A stretch of DNA of 33,067 nt from Streptomyces sp. ADI96-02 (GCF_003846185.1 NZ_ML123034.1:4950382-4983448), one strand, 5' to 3'. Numbered from the stretch's first letter, positions 21,206-29,957 are shown. The notes: generated by a model not told the origin, from the letters alone. Numbers and translations are program-made.

Positions 21206-22147
21206 TCAGAAGCCGAAGTCCTGCGTCCACCACGGGCCGCCGGAGCCCTGGTGCACGCCGATGCCGATGGTCTTGTAGTCGCAGTTGACGATGTTGGCGC
21301 GGTGGCCCTCGCTGTCCATCCAGGCGTCCATCACGGCCTGCGGGTCCGCCTGGCCGCGGGCGATGTTCTCGGCGCCGAGCCCTTGGACGCCCGCCTTCGC
21401 GGCACGGTCCCAGGGGGTCGCGCCGTCGGGGTCGGTGTGGTCGAAGAAGCTGCGGGCCGCCATGTCCTCGCTGAAGTCCTGGGCGAGCGCCGTGAGCGGT
21501 GTGCTGGTGGTGACCGGGGAGCAGCCGACCTTCGCGCGCTCCTGGTTCACCAGGGCCAGCACCTCGGTCCGCGCGGAGGAGCCGGAGGGGGCGGGAGCCG
21601 GCTTCTCGGCGGGCGACGGCGCGGCGGTGGTCTTCGACGGAGCGGGGGCGGTGGTCTTACGCGGGGTCGCCGCGGGGGCCTTCGCCTTCCGGGACGGAGT
21701 GGCGCGGGGCTTCTCGGACGGCGTCGCCCCGGGCGACTTCGACGGCTTCTTCGAAGCGCTCGGGCTCGGAGAGGAAGAGGGCGACGTCGACGGCGCGGCG
21801 GAGGGTTCGGCGGACGGGGATCCCGCGCGGTCGCCGTTCCGGGCGTCGGGAGAGGAGGAGCGGTCCGCCGGTTCCGTGGAGCTGCCGCCCTGGGTCAGGA
21901 GTTCGGGAGCGCCGTCGGCCCGCACCCGGTCGGTCGCGGTGTTGCCCGAGGTGTACGTGTCGCCGCCGGGGAGCAGGCCGGAGGTGACGGCGACCGCGCC
22001 GACGGCCAGGGCCGCGGTGACGCCGAGGAGACCGGTGCGCACGGGCAGGGCCGACCTCTTCCGGCGCGCGCCGGAAGAGCGGGAGGAGGAACGGGCCGCG
22101 GGCTCCTCGGCGGCGGGGCCTGCGTCGGACCGTCTGTGGCGTCCCAT
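21206..22147 (-). CDS. Secreted or membrane-anchored CAP/SCP-domain protein (YkwD-like)
   Basis: A 313-aa protein. The basic N-terminus (ARRKRSALPVR) and hydrophobic segment (about residues 36-60) form a signal anchor or signal peptide. A Ser/Thr/Pro/Lys-rich linker (about 85-190) leads to a CAP/SCP domain (about 190-313) with EVLALVNQERAKVG, FFDHTDPDG, GENIARG and AWMDSEGHRANIVN motifs. The domain looks complete. Its function is unknown in bacteria; CAP proteins are often cell-wall associated. ATG preceded by AGGAAGG. It is convergent with mutM. A conserved upstream box is noted at 22207-22236. Confidence 0.88.
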   Translation of the reverse strand: MGRHRRSDAGPAAEEPAARSSSRSSGARRKRSALPVRTGLLGVTAALAVGAVAVTSGLLPGGDTYTSGNTATDRVRADGAPELLTQGGSSTEPADRSSSPDARNGDRAGSPSAEPSAAPSTSPSSSPSPSASKKPSKSPGATPSEKPRATPSRKAKAPAATPRKTTAPAPSKTTAAPSPAEKPAPAPSGSSARTEVLALVNQERAKVGCSPVTTSTPLTALAQDFSEDMAARSFFDHTDPDGATPWDRAAKAGVQGLGAENIARGQADPQAVMDAWMDSEGHRANIVNCDYKTIGIGVHQGSGGPWWTQDFGF

Positions 22148-22206
22148 GCGCTGTGCCTTCCTGATACTCCGACGTCGGCATGACGTTTCTTCGAATGACC
22201 GGTGGA

Positions 22207-22236
22207 TAACCCTCCGATACTCACCCGATCGGGTGA
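22207..22236 (-). promoter_or_regulatory. Two-block regulatory box upstream of the CAP-domain gene
   Basis: On the plus strand it reads TAACCCTCCG (22207-22216), 6 nt, then a perfect 16-bp palindrome TCACCCGATCGGGTGA (22221-22236). The same pair of words, TAACCCTCCG and ACCCGATC, occurs before the primase/polymerase-like gene at 32083-32108. It begins 60 nt upstream of the ATG. Confidence 0.55.
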
Positions 22237-22306
22237 GGCTATTGCGACGGGACTGTACGCCATGGGCCGCCGAAGGGGCGGTGTGCTTCGGGTGCGGCGA
22301 GGCCGT

Positions 22307-22312
22307 TAGCGT
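22307..22312 (+). promoter_or_regulatory. Candidate -10 box of leaderless acyP
   Basis: TAGCGT lies 6 nt before the ATG, with no Shine-Dalgarno between. Confidence 0.45.
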
Positions 22313-22318
22313 TCAGCC

Positions 22319-22600
22319 ATGAACGAAGAGGCACGACTGGTCGTCTGGGTACGCGGCCGGGTACAGCAAGTAGGGTTCCGCTGGTTCACCAGGGCGAATG
22401 CACTGGAAATCGGCGGGCTCACCGGCTTCGCGCTCAATCTCGACGACGGCCGGGTGCAGATCGTGGCGGAGGGTCCGCGTGAGAATTGCCACCGTCTGCT
22501 GGACTGGCTGCGCTCCGACGACACACCCGGGCGTGTGGATGGAGTCACTGAGATCTGGGACACCCCGCGCGGCGGTTACGAAGCGTTCGCCATTCGCTGA
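22319..22600 (+). CDS. acyP: Acylphosphatase
   Basis: A 93-aa alpha/beta enzyme hydrolysing acyl phosphates. The conserved phosphate loop GRVQQVGFRWF (residues 13-23) holds catalytic Arg21, and Asn40 in GFALNLDDG is the second catalytic residue, matching the classical Arg23/Asn41 pair. The ATG lacks a Shine-Dalgarno and follows TAGCGT by 6 nt. Divergent from the CAP-domain gene. Confidence 0.93.
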   Translation: MNEEARLVVWVRGRVQQVGFRWFTRANALEIGGLTGFALNLDDGRVQIVAEGPRENCHRLLDWLRSDDTPGRVDGVTEIWDTPRGGYEAFAIR

Positions 22601-23040
22601 CCGGGTCGCCCGGCGGCTGAGCCGATCCGCTCGGCGAGCTGTGCGCCCCGGACCGTCGCCCAGGGTTTCCGTCCGGGCCGCACACCCGAAATGACCTGCG
22701 AAGGGACCCGGTGGGAGCCGATGGTTGCCAGATACGGGATGTCGTGCGAAGCTGCGGCCATTGACGAAGATCTCCACGCCCTCAGGGCCCCGCAGGAGAG
22801 TCGCGCCGCATGATCGTCCGGCCGCGCGCCCCCGGGAAGCCCGACACCACGGGGTGTGATCGTGTTGACCGTCAAACTTTTTGGTGAGACGCTGAAAACC
22901 CCGCGCACCTTAGCTGTTCGGTAGAGCTGATAAGCAGCAGAACCGCAGTGGTGAACAGAGCCCTGCCGAGCACCGCGGGTGCGATTCCCAGACGACCCAC
23001 ACCGCATCGGTCGGTCACTCATTGTGGAGGACCATCCATC
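22601..23040. other. Non-coding gap between acyP and the 70-aa coiled-coil gene
   Basis: Small hairpins follow acyP: CCGGG/CCCGG (22601-22613) and GCCGA/TCGGC (22621-22635). Near 22865 lies TTGACCGTCAA, an 11-bp palindrome that may overlap a -35, in a locally AT-rich stretch (22861-22900). The imperfect dyad CTTAGCT...AGCTGATAAG is near 22909-22934. No tRNA or convincing gene is seen; a 25-codon reading from ATG 22810 has no support. Confidence 0.4.
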
Positions 23041-23253
23041 ATGGCAAAGGCGCTTCTCGGTTACGTCGGCGGTTCCGACCCGCGACTCCTCGCCGAGATG
23101 CGACGGCTCCAGCAGCGCGTCCAGGACCTCGAATCCGAGCTCACCCGGATCCAGGACGAGAACGACGCGCTCAACGCCGCCGCTCAGCACCAGGAGTCGC
23201 TGCTCGACAGCATCGACATCGACGTACCCCAGGGCGAGCCTGCGCTGACCTGA
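23041..23253 (+). CDS. Short coiled-coil protein of unknown function (70 aa)
   Basis: A 70-aa protein reading MAKALLGYVGGSDPRLLAEMRRLQQRVQ... Residues about 16-45 form a strong heptad-type coiled coil (leucines in LQQRVQDLESELTRIQDENDAL). No signal peptide or catalytic motif. GGAGG (23026-23030) lies 10 nt before the ATG. From memory the gene is conserved between acyP and smc in Streptomyces (SCO5576). A link to SMC is suggested only by position. Confidence 0.8.
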   Translation: MAKALLGYVGGSDPRLLAEMRRLQQRVQDLESELTRIQDENDALNAAAQHQESLLDSIDIDVPQGEPALT

Positions 23254-23425
23254 CCGGATGGCCCGCACGGGCCGGTCGGGCCGAGCACGCTCAGTAGCCT
23301 CGAATCTCTCTGATCCGCCTTCCGTCGCGGACCGCCGTATCCGAACACCGGGGTTCCCGATGACTCGGGGTCACCGTTGTCCGGCCGTTCAGCGATCCGT
23401 AGCCCGGGATTGCGGCAAGATTCAC

Positions 23426-23451
23426 AGGGACGCCTCTGGCGTCCCTTTTTT
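23426..23451 (+). terminator. Poly-U Rho-independent terminator before smc
   Basis: AGGGACGCC (23426-23434) and GGCGTCCCT (23438-23446) form a 9-bp stem with a 3-nt loop, followed by a T run to 23451. It lies about 170 nt past the coiled-coil gene and about 100 nt before smc. Confidence 0.85.
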
Positions 23452-23539
23452 CTGTGCCGGACCCCCGCCCCGCTCGTACACCCCTTCCCTAACGTCTGAT
23501 GTGCCCTGCGCCTTCATCAGCGAAACCGCGTGCGAAAGG

Positions 23540-23545
23540 TAGAGT
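23540..23545 (+). promoter_or_regulatory. Candidate -10 box of leaderless smc
   Basis: TAGAGT lies 8 nt before the GTG at 23554, with no Shine-Dalgarno. Confidence 0.45.
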
Positions 23546-23553
23546 CCGGCGGC

Positions 23554-26500
23554 GTGCACCTCAAGGCCCTGACCCTGCGCGGTTTCAAATCGTTCGCCTC
23601 CGCGACCACCCTGCGGTTCGAACCGGGGATCACCTGCGTCGTCGGTCCCAACGGCTCCGGCAAATCGAATGTGGTGGACGCGCTCTCCTGGGTCATGGGG
23701 GAACAGGGAGCCAAATCCCTGCGCGGCGGCAAGATGGAAGACGTGATCTTCGCCGGCACGACCGGGCGGCCTCCGCTCGGCCGTGCCGAAGTATCGCTGA
23801 CCATCGACAATTCAGACGGCGCATTGCCCATCGAGTACGCCGAAGTGACGATCACGCGGATCATGTTCCGCAATGGCGGCAGCGAATACCAGATCAACGG
23901 AGACACCTGCCGACTGCTGGACATCCAGGAGCTCCTGTCGGATTCCGGTATCGGCCGCGAGATGCACGTCATCGTCGGACAGGGGCAACTGGACTCCGTC
24001 CTGCACGCCGACCCGATGGGCCGCCGGGCCTTCATCGAGGAGGCCGCCGGAGTCCTCAAGCACCGCAGGCGCAAGGAGAAGGCCCTGCGCAAACTGGACG
24101 CGATGGGGGCCAACCTGGCCCGCGTCCAGGACCTCACCGACGAGCTGCGCCGCCAGCTGAAGCCGCTCGGCCGGCAGGCCGCCGTCGCCCGCCGGGCCGC
24201 GGTCGTCCAGGCGGACCTGCGCGACGCCCGGCTGCGGCTCCTCGCCGACGACCTGGTGACCCTGCGCGACGCGCTGCGCGAGGAGGTCGCCGACGAGGCC
24301 GAGCTGAAGCGGCGCAAGGACGCGGCCGAGGCGGAGCTGAGGACCGCGCTCGCCCGGGAGGCCGCGCTGGAGGGCGAGGCGCGCGCACTCGCGCCCCGGC
24401 TCCAGCGCGCCCAGCAGACCTGGTACGAGCTGTCGCAGCTCGCCGAGCGGGTCCGGGGCACGGCCTCGCTCGCGGACGCCCGGGTCCGCAGCGCCACCGA
24501 GGCTCCCCCCGAGGAGCGTCACGGTCGCGACCCGGAGGACCTGGAGCGCGAGGCCGCCCGGATCCGCGAGCAGGAGGCGGAGCTGACCGCCGCCCTGGAG
24601 GCGGCCGAACACGCGCTGGAGGACACCGTCGCCCACCGCGCCGAACTGGAACGCGAGCTGGCGGCCGAGGAGCGCCGGCTCAAGGACGCCGCCCGCGCCA
24701 TCGCGGACCGGCGCGAAGGGCTCGCCCGGCTGAACGGGCAGGTCAACGCCGCCCGCAGCCGAGCCGGTTCGGCGCAGGCCGAGATCGACCGGCTGGCCGC
24801 CTCACGCGACGAGGCGCGGGAGCGCGCGGTCGCCGCCCGGCAGGAGTACGAACAGCTCAAGGCGGAGGCCGACGGGCTGGAGGCGGCCGACGAGGAGCTG
24901 ACCGCCCGCCACGAAGCCGCCCGGCGGGCGCTCGCCGCGGCGCAGGAGGCCCACAGCGCGGCCCGGGACGAGGCCACGGCGGCCGAGCGCGGACGCGCCG
25001 CGCTCGCGGCCCGGCACGAGGCGCTGTCGCTGGGGCTGCGCCGCAAGGACGGTACGGGGGCCCTGCTGGCGGCCCCGGACCGCCCAGCGGGCCTGTTCGG
25101 GCCGGCCGCGGATCTGCTCACGGTGGAGCCGGGCCACGAGGTCGCGGTCGCCGCCGCCCTCGGCGCGGCGGCGGACGCGGTGGCCGTCGCGGACCCGGCC
25201 ACGGCCGCCGAGGCGATCCGGCTGCTGCGCAAGCAGGACGCCGGGCGGGCGGTGATGCTCCTGGGCGGCGGGCCTGGCGGCCCAGGCGGCCCCGGTGGTC
25301 CCGGTGGACCGAACGGACCCGGTGGCCCGCCTGGACCGGGCTCGGCGGCCGGGCAGGAGGACGCGAGGCCCGGGGGCTTCGCCGTCGACGGGGCTCCGGC
25401 AGCCGCCGTGGCGGACCTGGTGCGCGGACCGGCGGAGCTGATGGCGGCCGTGCGCCGCCTCGTCGGGGACTCGGTCGTCGTCGCCACGCTGGAGGACGCC
25501 GAGGACATGGTGGCCGCCCATCCGGGCGTGACGGCGGTGACCGCCGAGGGGGACGTGCTCTCGGCCCACTTCGCGCACGGCGGGTCGGCCGGAGCACCCA
25601 GCCTCCTGGAGGTGCGGGCGTCCGTCGACGAGGCCGCGGCCTCGCTGGCCGACCTCGCGGTGCGGTGCGAGGAACTGGCCGAGGCGCAGCGCCTGGCGGG
25701 GGAGCGGCGCCGGGAGGGCGCCGCGCTCGTCGAGGAGCTCGGTGAGCGCCGCCGCGCGGCCGAGCGGGAGAGGTCGGGCGTCGCCCAGCAGGTGGGGCGG
25801 CTCGCCGGGCAGGCCCGGGGCGCGGCGGGGGAGGCGGAGCGGACGACCGCCGCGGTGGCCCGCGCCCAGGAGGCGCTGGAGCGGGCGACGGAGGAGGCCG
25901 AGGAGCTGGCCGAGCGGCTGCTGGTCGCCGAGGAGGCCCCGGTCGCCGACGAGCCCGACACCTCGGTACGGGACCGGCTCGCCGCCGACGGCGCCAACGC
26001 CCGTCAGACCGAGATGGAGGCCCGCCTCCAGGCCCGCACGCACGAGGAGCGGGTCAGGTCGCTGGCGGGACGCGCCGACGCGCTGGACCGGGCCGCCCGC
26101 ACCGAGCGGGAGGCGCGTGCCCGAGCCGAGCGGCGCCGGGCCCGGCTGCGGCACGAGGCCGCGGTGGCCACCGCCGTGGCGTCCGGAGCCCGCCAGCTCC
26201 TGGCGCACGTCGAGGTCTCCCTCGTACGGGCCGACCGGGAGCGGACCACCGCGGAGGCGGCCAAGGGCGAGCGCGAACGGGAGCTGGCGGCCGAGCGCAC
26301 CCGGGGCCGCGACCTGAAGGGGGAGCTGGACCGGCTCACGGACTCGGTCCACCGGGGCGAGGTGCTGGGGGCCGAGAAGCGGCTGCGGATCGAGCAACTG
26401 GAGACGAAGGCGTTGGAGGAGCTGGGCGTCGAACCGGCCGGGCTGATCGCCGAGTACGGCCCCGACCAGCCCGTGCCGCCGTCGCCCGCCGCCCAGGGCG

Positions 26501-27198
26501 AGGAGCTGGCGGACGATCCGGAGCACCCGCGCAACCTGCCGAGGCCCTACGCGAGGCCCGAGCAGGAGAAGCGGCTGCGGTCGGCCGAACGGGCGTACCA
26601 GCAACTCGGGAAGGTGAATCCGCTCGCCCTGGAGGAGTTCTCCGCGCTGGAGGAGCGGCACCAGTTCCTCTCCGAGCAGCTCGAAGACCTGAAGAAGACC
26701 CGGGCCGACCTGCTCCAGGTGATCAAGGAGGTCGACGAGCGCGTCGAACAGGTCTTCACCGAGGCGTACCGGGACACGGCCCGCGAGTTCGAAGGGGTCT
26801 TCTCGCGGCTCTTCCCGGGCGGCGAGGGGCGGCTGGTCCTGACCGATCCGGACGACATGCTCGCCACCGGGGTGGACGTCGAGGCGCGCCCGCCGGGCAA
26901 GAAGGTCAAGCGCCTCTCCCTGTTGTCGGGCGGTGAACGGTCCCTGACGGCGGTGGCGTTGCTGGTCTCGATCTTCAAGGCCAGACCCAGTCCGTTCTAC
27001 GTGATGGACGAGGTCGAGGCCGCGCTCGACGACACCAACCTCCAGCGGCTGATCCGGATCATGGAGGAGTTGCAGGAGAGCTCGCAGCTCATCGTGATCA
27101 CGCACCAGAAGCGGACGATGGAGGTCGCCGACGCGCTGTACGGCGTCTCGATGCAGGGCGACGGCGTCTCGAAGGTCATCAGCCAGCGGCTCCGCTGA
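23554..27198 (+). CDS. smc: Chromosome segregation protein SMC
   Basis: A 1214-aa condensin ATPase that organises and segregates the chromosome, with ScpA/ScpB encoded elsewhere. It has Walker A GPNGSGKS (31-38), long coiled coils (about 170-500 and 670-1050), a hinge between them, the ABC signature LSGGERSLTA (from about 1124) and Walker B (VMDEVEAAL, 1150-1158). The GTG at 23554 gives VHLKALTLRGFKSFASAT, the usual SMC start; GTG at 23530 is eight codons upstream. The hinge carries a Gly-Pro-rich insert (about 571-605) discussed as a finding. No operon partner is seen. Confidence 0.97.
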   Translation: MHLKALTLRGFKSFASATTLRFEPGITCVVGPNGSGKSNVVDALSWVMGEQGAKSLRGGKMEDVIFAGTTGRPPLGRAEVSLTIDNSDGALPIEYAEVTITRIMFRNGGSEYQINGDTCRLLDIQELLSDSGIGREMHVIVGQGQLDSVLHADPMGRRAFIEEAAGVLKHRRRKEKALRKLDAMGANLARVQDLTDELRRQLKPLGRQAAVARRAAVVQADLRDARLRLLADDLVTLRDALREEVADEAELKRRKDAAEAELRTALAREAALEGEARALAPRLQRAQQTWYELSQLAERVRGTASLADARVRSATEAPPEERHGRDPEDLEREAARIREQEAELTAALEAAEHALEDTVAHRAELERELAAEERRLKDAARAIADRREGLARLNGQVNAARSRAGSAQAEIDRLAASRDEARERAVAARQEYEQLKAEADGLEAADEELTARHEAARRALAAAQEAHSAARDEATAAERGRAALAARHEALSLGLRRKDGTGALLAAPDRPAGLFGPAADLLTVEPGHEVAVAAALGAAADAVAVADPATAAEAIRLLRKQDAGRAVMLLGGGPGGPGGPGGPGGPNGPGGPPGPGSAAGQEDARPGGFAVDGAPAAAVADLVRGPAELMAAVRRLVGDSVVVATLEDAEDMVAAHPGVTAVTAEGDVLSAHFAHGGSAGAPSLLEVRASVDEAAASLADLAVRCEELAEAQRLAGERRREGAALVEELGERRRAAERERSGVAQQVGRLAGQARGAAGEAERTTAAVARAQEALERATEEAEELAERLLVAEEAPVADEPDTSVRDRLAADGANARQTEMEARLQARTHEERVRSLAGRADALDRAARTEREARARAERRRARLRHEAAVATAVASGARQLLAHVEVSLVRADRERTTAEAAKGERERELAAERTRGRDLKGELDRLTDSVHRGEVLGAEKRLRIEQLETKALEELGVEPAGLIAEYGPDQPVPPSPAAQGEELADDPEHPRNLPRPYARPEQEKRLRSAERAYQQLGKVNPLALEEFSALEERHQFLSEQLEDLKKTRADLLQVIKEVDERVEQVFTEAYRDTAREFEGVFSRLFPGGEGRLVLTDPDDMLATGVDVEARPPGKKVKRLSLLSGGERSLTAVALLVSIFKARPSPFYVMDEVEAALDDTNLQRLIRIMEELQESSQLIVITHQKRTMEVADALYGVSMQGDGVSKVISQRLR

Positions 27199-27304
27199 CG
27201 CCGCGCCAATTCATCGGAACGTCAACGCACGTTTCGGCGACTCCGGGGTACGAGCTGCTGCGCCCTCTCTTTCCCTTCGTTACGTGAACGCATGACCTGA
27301 GCAG

Positions 27305-27324
27305 ACTTGATTTCTGCTTCAAGT
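27305..27324. promoter_or_regulatory. Inverted repeat upstream of glcP
   Basis: ACTTGA (27305-27310) and TCAAGT (27319-27324) flank an AT-rich 8-nt centre, 78-98 nt upstream of the glcP start. It has operator-like spacing (20 bp in all). No -35/-10 pair was convincing nearby. Confidence 0.4.
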
Positions 27325-27402
27325 GGTGGCGGGCCGGAAGTTGTGTCCCACTGGGAAGGCTCACCCCCACGTCTGACTTGCGGCCAGGCATCAGGAGCTC
27401 AC

Positions 27403-28821
27403 GTGACCAGCAACGCGCACGGACCGGAGTCCGAGGCCCGAGCGGCCCATCCGGACCATCTCGGCCATGTCATCTTCATCGCGGCTGCCGCGGCGATGGG
27501 CGGCTTCCTCTTCGGCTACGACAGCTCCGTCATCAACGGAGTCGTCCAGGCGATCCGCTCCCGCTACGACATCGGCTCCGCGACGCTGGCCCAGGTCATC
27601 GCCATCGCACTGATCGGCTGCGCGATCGGGGCCGCCACCGCCGGACGGATCGCCGACCGGATCGGCCGCATCCGCTGCATGCAGATCTCCTCCCTGCTCT
27701 TCATGTGCAGCGCGGTGGGTTCCGCGCTGCCGTTCGCGCTCTGGGAGCTGGCGCTGTGGCGCATCATCGGCGGCTTCGCCATCGGCATGGCCTCCGTGAT
27801 CGGCCCGGCGTACATCGCCGAGGTCTCGCCGCCCGCCTACCGCGGCCGGCTCGGCTCCTTCCAGCAGGCCGCGATCGTGATCGGCATCGCCGCCTCCCAG
27901 CTGGTGAACTACGGCATCCTCCAGCTCGCCGGCGGAGACCAGCGCGGCGACCTCCTCGGCCTGGAGGCCTGGCAGTGGATGCTCGGTGTGACGGTCGTCC
28001 CGGCCCTGCTGTACGGGCTCCTGTCGTTCGCCATCCCGGAGTCCCCGCGCTACCTGATCTCGGTCGGCAAGCGGGAGCAGGCCCGGAAGGTCCTCACGGA
28101 GGTCGAGGGCGAACACGTCGACCTCGACGCCCGGGTGGACGAGATCGAGACGGCCATGCACCGTGAGCACAAGTCGAGGTTCTCCGACCTGATGGGCCGG
28201 GGGTTCCTGTTCCTGCCCATCGTCTGGGTCGGCATCGGCCTCTCGATGTTCCAGCAGCTCGTCGGCATCAACGTGGCGTTCTACTACTCCACGACGCTCT
28301 GGCAGTCCGTCGGCATCGACCCGACCGACTCGTTCCTCTATTCGTTCACCACGTCGATCGTGAACATCATCGGCACCGTCATCGCGATGGTGCTGGTGGA
28401 CCGGGTCGGCCGCAGACCGCTCCTCCTCGTCGGCTCCACCGGCATGGCCATCGCCCTGGCCTTCGAGGCGTGGGCCTTCTCCGCCTCCCTGGTCGACGGC
28501 AAGCTGCCGACCGTACAGGGCGCGGTCGCCCTCGTCGCCGCCCACGTGTTCGTGCTCTTCTTCGCCCTGTCGTGGGGCGTCGTGGTCTGGGTCTTCCTGG
28601 GCGAGATGTTCCCCAACCGGCTCCGGGCCGCCGCCCTCGGCGTGGCCGCGTCCGCCCAGTGGATCGCCAACTGGGCGATCACCGCGAGCTTCCCGAGCCT
28701 GTCCGACTGGAACCTCTCGGCGACGTACGTCATCTACGCCTGCTTCGCCGTGCTCTCCATCCCGTTCGTGCTCATGTTCGTGAAGGAGACCAAGGGCAAG
28801 GCGCTGGAGGAGATGGGCTGA
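27403..28821 (+). CDS. glcP: Glucose permease GlcP (MFS sugar/H+ symporter)
   Basis: A 472-aa, 12-helix major facilitator sugar porter. Hallmarks: GGFLFGYDSSVING in helix 1, the RxGRR-type loops (DRIGRIR, DRVGRRPLL), PESPRYLI after helix 6 and a terminal KETKGKALEEM (PETKG-like). The length equals, as I recall, S. coelicolor GlcP, the main glucose transporter, encoded there by two identical genes (glcP1 near smc; glcP2 elsewhere). The smc linkage supports the assignment. The GTG at 27403 follows AGGAG at 5 nt; upstream frames starting at 27307 would include operator sequence. No PTS gene is here, so uptake is PTS-independent and glucose kinase is needed. Confidence 0.93.
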   Translation: MTSNAHGPESEARAAHPDHLGHVIFIAAAAAMGGFLFGYDSSVINGVVQAIRSRYDIGSATLAQVIAIALIGCAIGAATAGRIADRIGRIRCMQISSLLFMCSAVGSALPFALWELALWRIIGGFAIGMASVIGPAYIAEVSPPAYRGRLGSFQQAAIVIGIAASQLVNYGILQLAGGDQRGDLLGLEAWQWMLGVTVVPALLYGLLSFAIPESPRYLISVGKREQARKVLTEVEGEHVDLDARVDEIETAMHREHKSRFSDLMGRGFLFLPIVWVGIGLSMFQQLVGINVAFYYSTTLWQSVGIDPTDSFLYSFTTSIVNIIGTVIAMVLVDRVGRRPLLLVGSTGMAIALAFEAWAFSASLVDGKLPTVQGAVALVAAHVFVLFFALSWGVVVWVFLGEMFPNRLRAAALGVAASAQWIANWAITASFPSLSDWNLSATYVIYACFAVLSIPFVLMFVKETKGKALEEMG

Positions 28822-28931
28822 CGGGGCGTCCGGCCGACCGCTCCCGTCCTCGTCGCCCTTCTCCCGCGCCGCTCCTCTTCCGGCGTCGCCCCTCGTCCCG
28901 CGCCGCGCCTCTTCCCCTCACGCCGCCCGGC

Positions 28932-29912
28932 TCACCCGCCGATCCGGGCGGCGGGCGTCTCCACCGCCGCGCAGAACAGCCGCAGGCTGCGCCACCCCTC
29001 CTCCACCGGCATCCCGCCGCAGAGCGGATGCAGCACCAGGCTGTCCGCCTCCAGCGCCTTCAGCTCCCGCGGCGTGACGATGCGGTACACCTCCTCCTCG
29101 CGCAGCTCCGCCACCGTCGTCGCCGCCGAGCGCACCGCCGAGCGGATGTCCGCGGACTGCCAGGAGGCGTACGTGCGCGCCTCGTGCAGCAGGTGTCCGC
29201 CGTACAGGGCCCAGGTCCGCTCGGGATCCTCCGAGACGTGCAGCAGCGGCGTGCGCCGCTCCGGCATCATGCAGAAGCCGTCCGTCCCGTGTTCCGCGCG
29301 CTGCCGGTGGTAGTACGCCTCCAGCTCCGGCAGGTGCGCGCTCGGGAAGAGCGGCAGGCCCAGCCGCGCCGCCCGCCGCGCCGCCGCCCGCGAGCTGCCG
29401 CCGACCAGCAGCATCGGATGCGGCCGGGTGTACGGGCGCGGCGTGACCCGCACCGTGCGGCCCCGGAACCGGAACGGCTCGCCGGTCCACGCCGCCATCA
29501 GCGTCTCCAGCAGCTCGTCCTGGAGCCTGCCGCGCCGCCCCCACTCGACGCCGGCCCGTTCGTACTCCTCGGGCCGGTAGCCGATCCCCGCGACCGTCAC
29601 CAGCCGGCCCGCGCTCAGCAGGTCGAGCACCGCGATGTCCTCCGCCAGCCGCAGCGGGTCGTGCAGCGGGCCGATCACCGCCGACACGGTCACCGCGATC
29701 CGGCGGGTGGCGCCGAAGACCGCCCCGGCGAAGACGAACGGCGAGGGCAGCCAGGAGTTCTCCGCCCCGTGGTGCTCCTCGGTCTGGACGGAGTCGACGC
29801 CGTGCTCGTCCGCGTAGGCGGCCATCTCCACGGCGGCCCGGTAGCGGGCCGAGAGCGAGGCGGGTGTGGCGGCGGGATCGACGAGATTGAACCGGACCAC
29901 TGTGAAGGCCAT
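28932..29912 (-). CDS. LLM-class flavin-dependent oxidoreductase
   Basis: A 326-aa luciferase-like (beta/alpha)8 monooxygenase, a family binding FMN or F420. Motifs include the early EEHHG (residues about 45-49), PLHDPLRLAEDIAVLDLLSAGR and GVGYRPEEYE-like GIGYRPEEYE. Substrate unknown. F420 use is possible since cofC lies in this window, but nothing here proves it. The ATG follows AAGGGGA by about 9 nt. It is divergent from ftsY, and its upstream region carries a TetR-type palindrome. Confidence 0.88.
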   Translation of the reverse strand: MAFTVVRFNLVDPAATPASLSARYRAAVEMAAYADEHGVDSVQTEEHHGAENSWLPSPFVFAGAVFGATRRIAVTVSAVIGPLHDPLRLAEDIAVLDLLSAGRLVTVAGIGYRPEEYERAGVEWGRRGRLQDELLETLMAAWTGEPFRFRGRTVRVTPRPYTRPHPMLLVGGSSRAAARRAARLGLPLFPSAHLPELEAYYHRQRAEHGTDGFCMMPERRTPLLHVSEDPERTWALYGGHLLHEARTYASWQSADIRSAVRSAATTVAELREEEVYRIVTPRELKALEADSLVLHPLCGGMPVEEGWRSLRLFCAAVETPAARIGG

Positions 29913-29957
29913 GACGGGCGTCCCCTTCGCCGGGCGGGCAGGCGGGCGGCACAGTAG

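Noticed and set aside
22148..22318. c-di-AMP (ydaO) riboswitch upstream of the CAP-domain gene
   Set aside because: Such riboswitches precede cell-wall hydrolase genes in actinobacteria, but I see neither the conserved core nor room for it between the promoter box and start.
22810..22887. A 25-codon reading frame (ATG 22810 to TGA)
   Set aside because: Has AGGAG nearby, but no conservation can be judged and codon use is not convincing. Left out as a gene.
23360..23542. 60-aa frame in the gap before smc
   Set aside because: It overlaps the poly-U terminator and has no homology-like features.
24802..27105. 767-aa minus-strand frame opposite smc
   Set aside because: Same cause: codon-position GC bias in smc keeps the opposite frame open. 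Low-complexity, no domains.
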